From: an uncultured Clostridia bacterium
GTDB taxonomy: Bacteria; Bacillota; Clostridia; Oscillospirales; Acutalibacteraceae
Assembly (NCBI GenBank): GCA_947632385.1
Contig: CANRPD010000005.1
Span: 1 to 61,935, forward strand
DNA length: 61,935 nt
Direction: 5' to 3'
Below the pieces are notes generated by a model. It was given only the letters and a program-made list of their open reading frames with translations, was not told where the DNA came from and made no database searches. Position 1 is the stretch's first letter. The number at the start of each line of letters is the position of its first letter. Below, piece by piece: positions 1-7,370 of the stretch. Made by a program: the position numbers and the translations under genes.

Positions 1-104
1 CCCTCGTGAGAAACTCCTCTCTTTCTTCTCTAATCCTTTCCCTTCCACTGTCCAATATCATTGACAAACCTACAATTTTTGATTTTTCTCGAACCGCACC
101 GAAC

Positions 105-137
105 CGAAGCGGCCGCCCGGTTTGGGCGGCCGCTTCG
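105..137. repeat. perfect 14-bp inverted repeat, intergenic
   Basis: A 14-bp stem (105-118 with 124-137) closes a 5-nt loop. No T-run follows on either strand, so it is not a clear intrinsic terminator. Bases 1-169 otherwise show no convincing gene; a TTGACA at 61-66 has no -10 at the right distance. Confidence 0.5.
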
Positions 138-169
138 AGAGGTACAAAAATGAAAAAGCAAATGAGTGA

Positions 170-517
170 TCAGTGTCTTCTAGGGGCGACAGGCTTCCTG
201 CGCAAGTCCGCACGGGGAGAATACCGTCTGCCTGCGCGCACACTCCGTTTCTGATTGACCTGAACAGCTATCCAGCCAACTGTAGCCAAACCGAACACGG
301 CCCCAAAGGTCAAAATACACCGGCCTAGGGGAGGGCCCTCCCGGTGCACCTGCGCAGACAACTCAGTCACCACCGAGTCTTCCGCTTTAGTCTCCGCGTG
401 CAGAACAGCCGGGCCGGTTTCCGCAGCGGTCAGTAGACTCATCGCAGCCACAGTACCCAGAGTGAGAACCAGTGCGAGAAGGAAACTCAGCAGGTTTTTT
501 ATGGCTTGTCTCCGCAC
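170..517 (-). CDS. small membrane protein of unknown function
   Basis: I do not recognise the family. The protein (about 115 aa) has a basic N-terminus, a first hydrophobic segment near residues 8-28, a short acidic outside loop, a second hydrophobic segment near residues 65-85, and a very basic tail, so it looks like a two-pass membrane protein. I chose the GTG at 517 because AAGGAG lies about 10 nt upstream; a GTG at 538 is in frame but has a poorer ribosome site. Upstream are two direct-repeat boxes resembling WalR sites, which would link it to cell-wall control. Hydropathy and the upstream region are the only support for the gene. Confidence 0.5.
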   Translation of the reverse strand: MRRQAIKNLLSFLLALVLTLGTVAAMSLLTAAETGPAVLHAETKAEDSVVTELSAQVHREGPPLGRCILTFGAVFGLATVGWIAVQVNQKRSVRAGRRYSPRADLRRKPVAPRRH

Positions 518-575
518 CCGCGCCGCGCTCCTTCCCACTCACCGAAGCCTGTTCGACCGCACGATCCCATCAAAT

Positions 576-653
576 ATTACAATTTGGTTACACTCTACCA
601 TATCTTGTGGATGGATGCAAGGGAAATCACTAATTGTTTACAGTTTGTTCACA
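576..653 (-). promoter_or_regulatory. two WalR-like boxes around a possible promoter
   Basis: On the minus strand, TGTAAC-N5-TGTAAT (592-576) and TGTGAA-N5-TGTAAA (653-637) resemble the WalR/YycF consensus TGTWAH-N5-TGTWAH; the second departs at one position. Between them, TTGCAT (620-615) and TAGAGT (597-592) are 17 nt apart and could be the promoter. One box is upstream of the -35, the other lies at or just after the -10. Confidence 0.4.
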
Positions 654-716
654 AAAAGACCCCAAAATCTGGGGCCTTTGAGCAGAATTAGAGACAAAAA
701 ACCACAAGGTCTTGAA

Positions 717-760
717 AAAACTGCAGAAAAATCGAGAGGCGGCCATTACGGCCGCCTCTC
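717..760 (-). terminator. intrinsic terminator of the GH27 operon
   Basis: An 11-bp GC-rich stem (734-744 with 750-760, loop ATTAC) is followed on the minus strand by two T-runs (TTTTT, then TTTTTT). It lies about 30 nt past the end of the zinc-ribbon gene. Confidence 0.75.
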
Positions 761-787
761 ACACAAAAAGGAGGAATGAGGGAAATC

Positions 788-1003
788 CTAGCGGAACAGG
801 GTGCACTGTCCGCTCTCCCGGTAATATCGGATCCTTTTTTCGATCTCCTCCCTGGGGACCTGAAAGTAGGCCGCCAGGCAGTCGATACACAGGAACTCCT
901 CTGCGCCCCGAAACACCAATTTTTTATAGATAGCTATATCATCCGGGCCCAAAGGCGCACCACATTTACTGCAAGTTTTATAGTTGCTCCAGTCGCCGCT
1001 CAA
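788..1003 (-). CDS. small zinc-ribbon protein
   Basis: A 71-aa protein with two CxxC knuckles (CSKC near residues 11-14 and CIDC near 39-42), expected to bind one zinc. The C-terminal half looks like a charged helix. It starts with TTG at 1003, overlapping the TGA of the alpha-galactosidase gene (1002-1000), so the two are translationally coupled. I recognise the shape as a common clostridial small protein but know of no function. The unusual start is supported by the overlap and a purine-rich stretch just upstream. Confidence 0.7.
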   Translation of the reverse strand: MSGDWSNYKTCSKCGAPLGPDDIAIYKKLVFRGAEEFLCIDCLAAYFQVPREEIEKRIRYYRESGQCTLFR

Positions 1004-2151
1004 AGCCCCTGCACCAACTTTGCCTTAAACACCATGCAGGCGTGGGGCTCCACCCGAGCTGCGTAGCGCTCGGTAAACCTGCCCTCTGTCTCATGCGTCC
1101 AGCAGTTGTACAGCTCCAGACCAACGCCCGCTGCGGCGGGAATGCCCATATCCCAGAACTGCAGGGAGATCTCATTTCTCCGATCGGAGAGATTGAACAA
1201 TCCAATGGCCAGCTCGCCGGTGCTCAAAGGCTTCACCAGAATGAACTGTTCGTCATTGTTTCCGTTGATGCGATACGGACCGCGGCACTCCACATCCTGG
1301 TTGATCGCCAGCAGATCCGGGTTGGTGAGGGTGGCCTTGGTCTCGTCGCTCATGGAACGGATATCGCAGCCGATCATCAAAGGAGAATTCATCATGCACC
1401 ACAGGGCAAAATGCGTACGGTATTCTTCGTCGGTACATCCGCCCAAAGACCCGATCCATTCATTGTTGCTGCCGCCGTGCATGCCCACCACCAGCATGTC
1501 GATATCGTTGTGGCAGAAGGGGCCGGAGAACGCCATTTTCTGCATCTGCGACTGTGCCAGGTTCTTGATAGACTCCCAGTTGTCCTGGATATCTCCGGTG
1601 GATCGGAACAGGTGGGCACCGCTTCCCTGGATCCAGCTGTGTACATCCTCGGTTCCCCAGTTGCAAGCTGAGAAGAGGATATCCCTGCCGCAGTTGCGCA
1701 GTGCCAAGGACATCCGCTTGTAGAGGGTCTCACAGTCGATGTGCTTGGGTTTGTAGCAGTTGTCATATTTCAGATAATCCACGCCCCAGGCTGCGAAAGT
1801 AGCAGCATCCTGGAACTCGTGCTCAAAGCTGCCGGGATAGCCGGCGCAGGTGTGGGTACCGCAGCAGGAGTACATACCGAACTTGAGCCCCTTTGCGTGC
1901 ACATAGTCCGCCACAGCCTTCATACCATGGGGGAACTTCTCGGGATCCGGCACCAAAAAGCCGTTTTCATCCCGCTGGCGCAGGCTCCAGCAGTCATCGA
2001 TGACCACATACTCATACCCGGCGTCCTTCAGACCACTGGACACCATGGTGTCAGCGGTCTCTTGGATGAGCTGTTCGCTGACATTCCAGGTGAAGGTATT
2101 CCAGGAATTCCAGCCCAGAGGGGGCGTCAGCCCTAAAAATTTCTCATGCAT
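1000..2151 (-). CDS. alpha-galactosidase, glycoside hydrolase family 27
   Basis: Retaining glycosidase expected to remove terminal alpha-1,6-galactose from raffinose-type sugars or galactomannan side chains. The N-terminus carries the GH27 signature (PLGWNSWNTF). The nucleophile is the Asp of YLKYDNC (about D130) and the acid/base is the second Asp of NDIDML (about D218). At 383 aa it is a normal GH27 catalytic domain plus a short beta domain, with no signal peptide, so it is probably cytoplasmic and needs an importer for its substrate. ATG 2151 is preferred over an in-frame ATG at 2199 because GGAGGAA sits just upstream and the promoter at 2202-2230 would leave no leader for the longer form. 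Confidence 0.93.
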   Translation of the reverse strand: MHEKFLGLTPPLGWNSWNTFTWNVSEQLIQETADTMVSSGLKDAGYEYVVIDDCWSLRQRDENGFLVPDPEKFPHGMKAVADYVHAKGLKFGMYSCCGTHTCAGYPGSFEHEFQDAATFAAWGVDYLKYDNCYKPKHIDCETLYKRMSLALRNCGRDILFSACNWGTEDVHSWIQGSGAHLFRSTGDIQDNWESIKNLAQSQMQKMAFSGPFCHNDIDMLVVGMHGGSNNEWIGSLGGCTDEEYRTHFALWCMMNSPLMIGCDIRSMSDETKATLTNPDLLAINQDVECRGPYRINGNNDEQFILVKPLSTGELAIGLFNLSDRRNEISLQFWDMGIPAAAGVGLELYNCWTHETEGRFTERYAARVEPHACMVFKAKLVQGL

Positions 2152-2201
2152 ACAGGGTTCCTCCGTGGATAAGTTGTCCGGTTTCTCCGGCTTCTGCACC
2201 C

Positions 2202-2230
2202 ATTGTACCGGCTTAGCTATAAAAAAGCAA
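2202..2230 (-). promoter_or_regulatory. sigma-A promoter of the GH27 operon
   Basis: TTGCTT (2230-2225), 17-nt spacer, TACAAT (2207-2202) on the minus strand, about 50 nt before the alpha-galactosidase ATG. Confidence 0.6.
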
Positions 2231-2335
2231 CAGAGGAATTTCGGATTTCATACCCAAAAATAATCCAGGTTGAGCAGGGAGACTGTGAACTCTGCCGGTA
2301 TTTGCAAGATTTGAAAAATAAAATTCAAAGATGCC

Positions 2336-2363
2336 TTGACAAATCTCAGATCCATGATAAAAT
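2336..2363 (+). promoter_or_regulatory. sigma-A promoter of metQNI
   Basis: A perfect -35 TTGACA (2336-2341) and a -10 TAAAAT (2358-2363) with a 16-nt spacer. Transcription would start near 2370, leaving a leader of about 358 nt before metQ. Confidence 0.75.
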
Positions 2364-2369
2364 AGACCC

Positions 2370-2571
2370 AATATCTTTCGTGAAAGGGAGGGTTTGTGCA
2401 TGCGCGTCAGCTTTCTGATGTTCGCTCTCTGCATGTGCGCGGATGATTTCATGCGCGCTTGTTTTGTTGCGCCCGCTTCCGATCCCTCCAGCCAAGCGAA
2501 AGTCTAGGCAACTGCCCAAGGCGTTTTCGTCTGTTTTCCGGGGGCTCATCGGAGCACCCGGTTATTTTTTT
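2370..2571 (+). promoter_or_regulatory. candidate attenuator/riboswitch leader of metQNI (no known class)
   Basis: Between the promoter and an intrinsic terminator lies a region that can fold: a closing stem pairs 2387-2392 (GGAGGG) with 2484-2489 (CCCTCC); inside it are a TCAG/CTGA hairpin (2407-2418) and a GC-rich hairpin (2437-2458). The terminator at 2538-2571 would switch expression off. The gene context suggests methionine, SAM or tRNA as the signal. I could not find the S-box core (GATGAAG...GGCAACC) or the T-box GGTGGNACCGCG motif, so the sensor class is unknown. The folding was done by eye. Confidence 0.5.
2538..2571 (+). terminator. intrinsic terminator inside the metQ leader
   Basis: CCGGG-G-GCTC pairs with GAGC-A-CCCGG around an ATCG loop (2538-2561), followed by TTATTTTTTT. 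It stands 157 nt before the metQ start codon, where an attenuator terminator would be expected. Confidence 0.7.
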
Positions 2572-2588
2572 GAGAGGAGCTCAGGAGA

Positions 2589-2645
2589 ATGAAGAACCTG
2601 CTTGCACAGCTGGTGAAAGCCAATTCGCTGAACGATCGAATGTGA
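2589..2645 (+). CDS. 18-aa leader ORF with strong ribosome site
   Basis: ATG 2589 to TGA 2645 encodes an 18-residue peptide (MKNLLAQLVKANSLNDRM). GAGAGGAG lies about 10 nt upstream, a better ribosome site than many real genes here have. It comes just after the attenuator terminator and before metQ, so it is made only on read-through. The only internal Met is its last residue, so it is not an obvious methionine-stalling leader peptide. It could be a coupling ORF, a small protein, or chance. No family is recognised. Confidence 0.4.
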   Translation: MKNLLAQLVKANSLNDRM

Positions 2646-2727
2646 CCCGTTGCGTTCGTTTCGTATCAGCAGTACCGGGCAGCTTGCCCGACCAATCTAT
2701 TTATTTCAATGTGGAAGGAAGATTATC

Positions 2728-3579
2728 ATGAAAAAGATCCTCTCTGTTGTTTTGATCCTCGCCCTGGCCGTTTCCTGTCTTTGCGGGCTGGCCGCCTGCG
2801 GCAGTCAAGCCGAGATCAGCATTTCCGTGCCCAACGACGCCACCAATGAAGCCCGTGCTCTGATGCTGCTGGAGCAGCTGGGGTACATCCGTCTCAAGGA
2901 GGGCGCCGGCATCACCGCCACCATTCAGGATATCGCCGAGAACCCGCACAACATCAAATTCAACGAGGTGGAAGCAGCCCAGGTGCCCAGCACGCTCCAG
3001 GACGTGGACTACGCCATCATCAATTCCAACTATGCTCTTTCTGCCGGTCTGGACCCGGTCAGCCAGTCTCTGGCTCTGGAAGGTTCCTCCTCCGCCTATG
3101 GCAACGTGCTGGCAGTGAAGGATGGCAACCAGGATTCTGACCGGATCAAGGCGTTGGTAGCCGCCCTGGAGAGCCAGCAGGTGGCTGACTTTATCACCCA
3201 GACGTATTCCGGCTCTGTGGTATCCACAGTGGAAGCGCCTACCGACGGCTACGATCCCACCATCAATTACGACGCCCTCTCCGGTGAGACGATCTCCGTT
3301 GCGGCCTCCCCCACGCCCCATGCAGAGATCCTGGCCATTGCTAAGGACATCCTGGCCGCCAAGAACATTACCCTGGACATCCAGGAATACAATGACTATG
3401 TGATCCCCAACAACGTGGTGGAAGACGGTACGGTGGATGCCAACTACTTCCAGCATGTCCCCTACATGAACGATTTCAACGCCCAAAACGGCACCCACCT
3501 GGTGGCTGTCTCCACGATCCATGTGGAACCCTTGGGCCTCTACGGCGGCAAACAGAACTCTCTGGATGCCCTAAAGTAA
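2728..3579 (+). CDS. metQ: MetQ methionine-binding lipoprotein, circularly permuted
   Basis: Substrate-binding lipoprotein of a methionine ABC importer. Residues 1-23 are a lipoprotein signal peptide with lipobox LAAC and lipidated Cys24. The two halves of the NlpA/MetQ fold are in reversed order. Residues about 29-165 match what is normally the C-terminal half (VPNDATNEARAL, ENPHNIKF, EAAQVP, NSNYAL). After a linker (about 166-185), residues about 187-283 match what is normally the N-terminal half (SPTPHAEIL, YNDYVIPN, DANYFQH, EPLGLY), ending at the SLDALK that in normal MetQ leads straight into VPND. Total length (283 aa) is normal. ATG 2728 is preceded by GGAAGGA. metN follows 7 nt later. 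Confidence 0.9.
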   Translation: MKKILSVVLILALAVSCLCGLAACGSQAEISISVPNDATNEARALMLLEQLGYIRLKEGAGITATIQDIAENPHNIKFNEVEAAQVPSTLQDVDYAIINSNYALSAGLDPVSQSLALEGSSSAYGNVLAVKDGNQDSDRIKALVAALESQQVADFITQTYSGSVVSTVEAPTDGYDPTINYDALSGETISVAASPTPHAEILAIAKDILAAKNITLDIQEYNDYVIPNNVVEDGTVDANYFQHVPYMNDFNAQNGTHLVAVSTIHVEPLGLYGGKQNSLDALK

Positions 3580-3586
3580 TCAAAGT

Positions 3587-4600
3587 ATGATCGAACTGCG
3601 CAATCTTTCCAAAACCTTTCGCACTGCCGACGGTACCGTGGAAGCGTTGCGGGACGTGAGTCTCACAGTGGAAGACGGGGATATCTTTGGCATCATCGGC
3701 ATGAGCGGCGCTGGCAAAAGCACCCTGGTCAGGTGTATCAATATGCTGGAGCGGCCCAATTCCGGTAGTGTGCTCATCGATGGACAGGATCTTTCCCTCC
3801 AGCCCGATCGGGTGCTACGCCGTGTCCGCCGGGAGATCACCATGATCTTTCAAGGATTCAATCTACTGATGCAGCGTACCGTCCTTAAGAACGTCTGCTT
3901 CCCGCTGGAACTGGCCGGCGTACCCAAATCCCAGGCCCGTACAAGGGCACTGGAGCTGCTGCAGACCGTCGGCTTGTCGGACAAAGCCAACGCCTATCCC
4001 GCTCAGCTGTCCGGCGGGCAAAAGCAGCGAGTGGCCATTGCACGCGCACTTGCGACCGACCCCAAAGTGCTGCTCTGTGACGAAGCCACCAGCGCATTGG
4101 ATCCCTCCACCACGGTCTCCATTTTGGAGCTGATCCGCCAGATCAATGAAAAGACTGGTATCACGGTGATCATCATCACGCACCAGATGTCCGTGGTGGA
4201 AAATGTCTGCCGCCATGTGGCCATTCTGGACAGTGGCAGGGTGGTGGAACAGGGCGAGGTCGCTGAGGTCTTTGCGCACCCCAAGTCCAAGGCTGCCCGG
4301 GATCTGGTATTTCCGGAGGACAGCGAGGGGGCTCTGCGCGTGGGCAGCGGAGACGCTCAATATATCCGAGTGGTCTTCAACGGCGCAGATGCAGCCGGAA
4401 AGCCCCTTATCGCCCACATGGCGGTGGAAAAAGGCATCGAGGCAAGCATCGTCTACGCCTCCACGCGCAGCATCAACGGCAAGGTCTACGGCTCTATGCT
4501 GTTGGGTGTTTCCGGCGGAGAAGGGGTTACCCGGTCAGCCGTCGAATATCTCACCAACACGCCCTCTGTGGCCGCCGAGGAGGTGACTTTGGATGCTTGA
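3587..4600 (+). CDS. metN: methionine ABC transporter ATP-binding protein MetN
   Basis: ATPase that powers methionine import with MetI and MetQ at the inner face of the membrane. It shows Walker A GMSGAGKST (38-46), signature LSGGQKQ (141-147) and Walker B with catalytic Glu in VLLCDE (161-166). The C-terminal 90 or so residues fit the NIL regulatory domain, where methionine binds to inhibit transport. At 337 aa it has the usual length. It overlaps metI by 8 nt, so the two are probably coupled in translation. Confidence 0.96.
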   Translation: MIELRNLSKTFRTADGTVEALRDVSLTVEDGDIFGIIGMSGAGKSTLVRCINMLERPNSGSVLIDGQDLSLQPDRVLRRVRREITMIFQGFNLLMQRTVLKNVCFPLELAGVPKSQARTRALELLQTVGLSDKANAYPAQLSGGQKQRVAIARALATDPKVLLCDEATSALDPSTTVSILELIRQINEKTGITVIIITHQMSVVENVCRHVAILDSGRVVEQGEVAEVFAHPKSKAARDLVFPEDSEGALRVGSGDAQYIRVVFNGADAAGKPLIAHMAVEKGIEASIVYASTRSINGKVYGSMLLGVSGGEGVTRSAVEYLTNTPSVAAEEVTLDA

Positions 4601-5303
4601 CAGTTTGTTTTCCCAAGAGGGTTGGCAGGAGGCACTGGAGGTCCTCACGCAGTTTCCCTTAGCCATCTGGGAAACGGTCTATGTGACGGTACTGGCCATC
4701 TTCTTTGCCATTCTGCTGGGACTGCCGCTGGGCGTTCTCCTGGTGGTAGGCGGCGAAAACGGCATCCTGCCGCTTCCCCGCCCCGTCATGCGCATCCTGG
4801 ATGTGGGGATCAACCTGCTGCGATCCGTGCCCTTTCTGATTCTCATGATTCTGGTCTTCCCTCTGACCCGTCTGATCATCGGCACCATCGTGGGCACAAC
4901 AGCCTCTATTGTTCCCCTGGTCATCGCGGCGTTTCCCTTTGTGGCTCGATTGGCGGAATCCAGTCTCCGGGAGGTCGATCCCAATGTCATCGAGATGGCC
5001 CAGAGTACCGGGGCAACGCCCTTCCAGATCATCACCCGGGTCCTCATCCCGGAAAGTGTTCCCTCCCTGATCTCCAATGCCACCATTGCGCTGACCACTA
5101 TTTTGGGATACAACGCCATGAGCGGTATCATCGGAGGCGGCGGGCTGGGCAAGATCGCTATCAACTACGGCTATTACCGCTACAAGTTTCTCATCATGTT
5201 CCTGGCGGTGATCTGCCTGATCGTGCTGGTACAGGTGTTCCAGAGCATGGGTACCCGGCTGGCCCGGCGGGCGGATAAACGCCTCAAAAATCAAAATCCA
5301 TAA
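4593..5303 (+). CDS. metI: methionine ABC transporter permease MetI
   Basis: Integral membrane permease of the MetNIQ importer (binding-protein-dependent transport, BPD_transp_1 family). The 236-aa sequence has about five hydrophobic helices and the EAA-type coupling region (near ALREVDPN...EMAQSTGATPFQII) that contacts MetN. It is the last gene of the operon and is followed by a terminator at 5321. Confidence 0.95.
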   Translation: MLDSLFSQEGWQEALEVLTQFPLAIWETVYVTVLAIFFAILLGLPLGVLLVVGGENGILPLPRPVMRILDVGINLLRSVPFLILMILVFPLTRLIIGTIVGTTASIVPLVIAAFPFVARLAESSLREVDPNVIEMAQSTGATPFQIITRVLIPESVPSLISNATIALTTILGYNAMSGIIGGGGLGKIAINYGYYRYKFLIMFLAVICLIVLVQVFQSMGTRLARRADKRLKNQNP

Positions 5304-5320
5304 ACCTCTAGAAAGGCCAA

Positions 5321-5358
5321 CAGGGACTGCCCTCAAGCGGGGGCAGTCCCTGTTTTTA
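5321..5358. terminator. bidirectional terminator after metI
   Basis: A 13-bp stem (5321-5333 with 5342-5354) followed by TTTTT on the plus strand. It sits between convergent genes and reaches the stop codon of the minus-strand gene. Confidence 0.85.
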
Positions 5359-5898
5359 CCAGTTCACCCGAATCTCGCATTTTTCTCCACCGGATTTGAT
5401 GCTTTCCAGCAGTTCAACCTCCACCTCTTTTTGGAACAGCTCCCGGAAGATGCCCCGGGCATTTCCCAACGTGCAGAGGCACCAGGTGCGGTAGAGCGTC
5501 CCCGGCACCCGCTTGACACAGGCGCAGTAGCATTCTGGGTAACAGAAGTGCAGCTCGTTCTCCGAAATGTAGGCAAGACTGGCAAAGGTCTCATGGGCAT
5601 TGAAGTCTTCCACAAAATCTTGGAGCGTATCCGCCCTGTTCAGATATGTACGCAGCTTCTCGGCGATAGCCTTCCCGTCATTGCACCGGCAATCCATGCG
5701 CACCCGACGGATGGTCATCTCATCGAAGCGTTCCTCCAGCGCCCCGCACACGGCTTCTGCCCAGGCGAATTTCTTCCCGACATCCGCGCTTTTGGAGAGA
5801 GGGTACTTCACTTCAAACTCTCGGGCTGCCTCCTCCCCCACGTTCTCCCGCAGGCTCTGTATCAATCGCAAGGAATGGGCGTTGTCGTTTTTGGGCAT
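5356..5898 (-). CDS. cysteine-rich protein of unknown function
   Basis: A 180-aa soluble protein I do not recognise with certainty. It has clustered cysteines: CRC near residue 70, then CYPECYCAC and CLCTLGNARG in the C-terminal half, suggesting metal or cofactor binding, as in several small clostridial DUF families (it may be DUF6144-like, unverified). ATG 5898 is chosen because GAAGGGAGAAGAG lies just upstream; the open frame extends further but without a ribosome site. It stands alone between two terminators. Confidence 0.7.
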   Translation of the reverse strand: MPKNDNAHSLRLIQSLRENVGEEAAREFEVKYPLSKSADVGKKFAWAEAVCGALEERFDEMTIRRVRMDCRCNDGKAIAEKLRTYLNRADTLQDFVEDFNAHETFASLAYISENELHFCYPECYCACVKRVPGTLYRTWCLCTLGNARGIFRELFQKEVEVELLESIKSGGEKCEIRVNW

Positions 5899-5985
5899 GG
5901 TCTCTTCTCCCTTCTTACCGAATCTAAGAATAGTATAGCAAACATCCATTCGTGCGTCAAGCCCCATCGAATATTCTTTCCACGC

Positions 5986-6010
5986 AAAAAAGCCCCCGGA
6001 ATCCGGGGGC
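5986..6010 (-). terminator. intrinsic terminator of rplJ-rplL
   Basis: GCCCCCGG/CCGGGGGC stem at 5992-6010 followed by TTTTTT on the minus strand, 20 nt past the rplL stop codon. Confidence 0.9.
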
Positions 6011-6029
6011 CTTACCGCTTTGAGAAAAC

Positions 6030-6410
6030 TTACTTGACTTCCACTTCGGCGCCGGCCTCGACCAGCTTCGCCTTGATGGCCTCGGCTTCTTCAGCGGAGA
6101 CGCCTTCCTTCACGGCCTTGGGAGCCTCGTCCACCAGAGCCTTTGCTTCCTTCAGGCCCAGACCGGTGATCTCCTTGACCACCTTGATGACGTTGATCTT
6201 GCCCTGGCCGGGGCTGGTCAGCACAACGGCGAACTCGGTCTGCTCAGCGGCAGCGGGAGCAGCCTCAGCAGGAGCGGCAGCAACAGCAACAGCAGCGGGG
6301 GCAGCGGCGGAAACGCCGAACTCTTCCTCCAGAGCCTTGACCAGCTCAGAGAGCTCCAGAACGGTAAGTGCCTTGACGGCTTCGATCAGATTGGTGACCT
6401 TCTCAGACAT
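6030..6410 (-). CDS. rplL: 50S ribosomal protein L7/L12
   Basis: Stalk protein that recruits translation factors to the ribosome; several copies bind to L10. The 126-aa product has an N-terminal dimerisation helix, an Ala-rich hinge (near residues 38-55), and the conserved C-terminal domain with [19 protein letters not shown] 6410 follows GGAGGTTATTATC. It is last in the rplJ-rplL operon, before the terminator at 5986. Confidence 0.98.
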   Translation of the reverse strand: MSEKVTNLIEAVKALTVLELSELVKALEEEFGVSAAAPAAVAVAAAPAEAAPAAAEQTEFAVVLTSPGQGKINVIKVVKEITGLGLKEAKALVDEAPKAVKEGVSAEEAEAIKAKLVEAGAEVEVK

Positions 6411-6572
6411 GATAATAACCTCCAATAATATTTCGTGCAGCAGCACGTGTCAGTTTGCCTTTTCGGCTTTGGGCTTTTACAACCCTCTTTTTTGGATACC
6501 GCACAGTGCGGCAGACCTTACGATCCGCTGAACTAGGCTTTCCCACAACAGCGATCGCAAACAGAACGCAGC

Positions 6573-7109
6573 TTAGGCGCTCTGCTTCTCGGCAATGGCA
6601 TTGAGCGCGATGACCAGGCCGCGAATGGTCCCATTGAGGACATTCGCAAAACCCTGGATCGGCGCATTGAAGCCGCCGAGCACCTGGGCGATGAGCACTT
6701 CCTTAGAGGGCAGTTTGGCCAGACCGGTCACGCCCTCCGCATCCACTGCGCTTCCGTCCACAAATCCTGCTTTCACCTGGAAGCTCCCATTGGGGTTCTT
6801 CTTCACAAAGTCAGTGAGGATCTTGGCAGCGTCGGTATAATTTCCTTCGCTGTACGCAATGGCCGTGGTACCGTTGAGGTGCTCCTCCAGCCCCTCGATC
6901 CCGGCCTGTTCAAAGGCCAGCTTCAAAAGGGTGTTCTTGACGACCTTGTACGAGCAGCCAGCTTCACGCAGCTGTTTGCGCAGCTGGGTGTCGTCCGTCA
7001 CGTTGATGCCGTTGTAATTCACCAGCACACCTACATTGGCAGCCTTGAACTCTTCGGCAAGCTGTGCGACCTGTTGCTGTTTCTGTGCAAGGATCTCTTG
7101 ACTGGGCAA
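6573..7109 (-). CDS. rplJ: 50S ribosomal protein L10
   Basis: Anchors the L7/L12 stalk to 23S rRNA; with L7/L12 it normally represses its own mRNA through the leader upstream. The 178-aa product has the L10 pattern (VLVNYNGINV, LKKQLREAGCSYKVVKNTLLK-like core, and a C-terminal helix). It starts at TTG 7109, preceded by AGGAGGTGAAATGAA; the nearby ATG is out of frame, so TTG appears to be the real start. Confidence 0.97.
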   Translation of the reverse strand: MPSQEILAQKQQQVAQLAEEFKAANVGVLVNYNGINVTDDTQLRKQLREAGCSYKVVKNTLLKLAFEQAGIEGLEEHLNGTTAIAYSEGNYTDAAKILTDFVKKNPNGSFQVKAGFVDGSAVDAEGVTGLAKLPSKEVLIAQVLGGFNAPIQGFANVLNGTIRGLVIALNAIAEKQSA

Positions 7110-7138
7110 TTCATTTCACCTCCGAAACAAAGAATGAG

Positions 7139-7318
7139 AAAACGCCTTTCCGGGCGGGTGCCGCGGAAAGGCGTAATACGACGGTTTCACTTCTCCATAG
7201 CGAACGGAGATCCCTCGCATCCTTCCTCGGCAGGCCGGTAAACCGTTTACCGCTCCGCTGAACAGCCAGCCAAAACCGGCTGCTTCGCTTCGCGACCTGC
7301 TGTCTTCGGTCAGACAGC
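7139..7318 (-). promoter_or_regulatory. L10 leader RNA with terminator-like hairpin
   Basis: The roughly 200-nt untranslated leader of rplJ-rplL contains the GCCGAGGAAGG stretch typical of Bacillota L10 leaders (near 7227-7217 on the minus strand). A strong hairpin (7141-7152 with 7164-7173) followed by TTTTCTC could act as a terminator. L10 or the L10-L12 complex would be the ligand. Boundaries are approximate. Confidence 0.7.
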
Positions 7319-7324
7319 TTTATT

Positions 7325-7353
7325 ATAATACCACAAAGGGCTTCCTTTGTCAA
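7325..7353 (-). promoter_or_regulatory. promoter of rplJ-rplL with inverted repeat in the spacer
   Basis: TTGACA (7353-7348), 17-nt spacer, TATTAT (7330-7325). The 18 nt at 7333-7350 form a perfect 7-bp inverted repeat with a 4-nt loop, from the ACA of the -35 to the TGT just before the -10. Confidence 0.8.
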
Positions 7354-7370
7354 GCCCTATGATGGTCCGA

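Noticed and set aside
61-83. Promoter from TTGACA at 61-66
   Set aside because: No -10 lies 16-18 nt downstream; TACAAT at 71-76 is too close.
1042-2136. Long plus-strand open frames opposite the alpha-galactosidase, and similar shadows elsewhere
   Set aside because: They mirror GC-rich codons of a clear gene and have no family features or ribosome sites.
2370-2571. SAM (S-box) riboswitch or methionine T-box before metQ
   Set aside because: The expected cores (GATGAAG with GGCAACC, or GGTGGNACCGCG) are absent; GAGGG and GATGA occur but not in the right arrangement.
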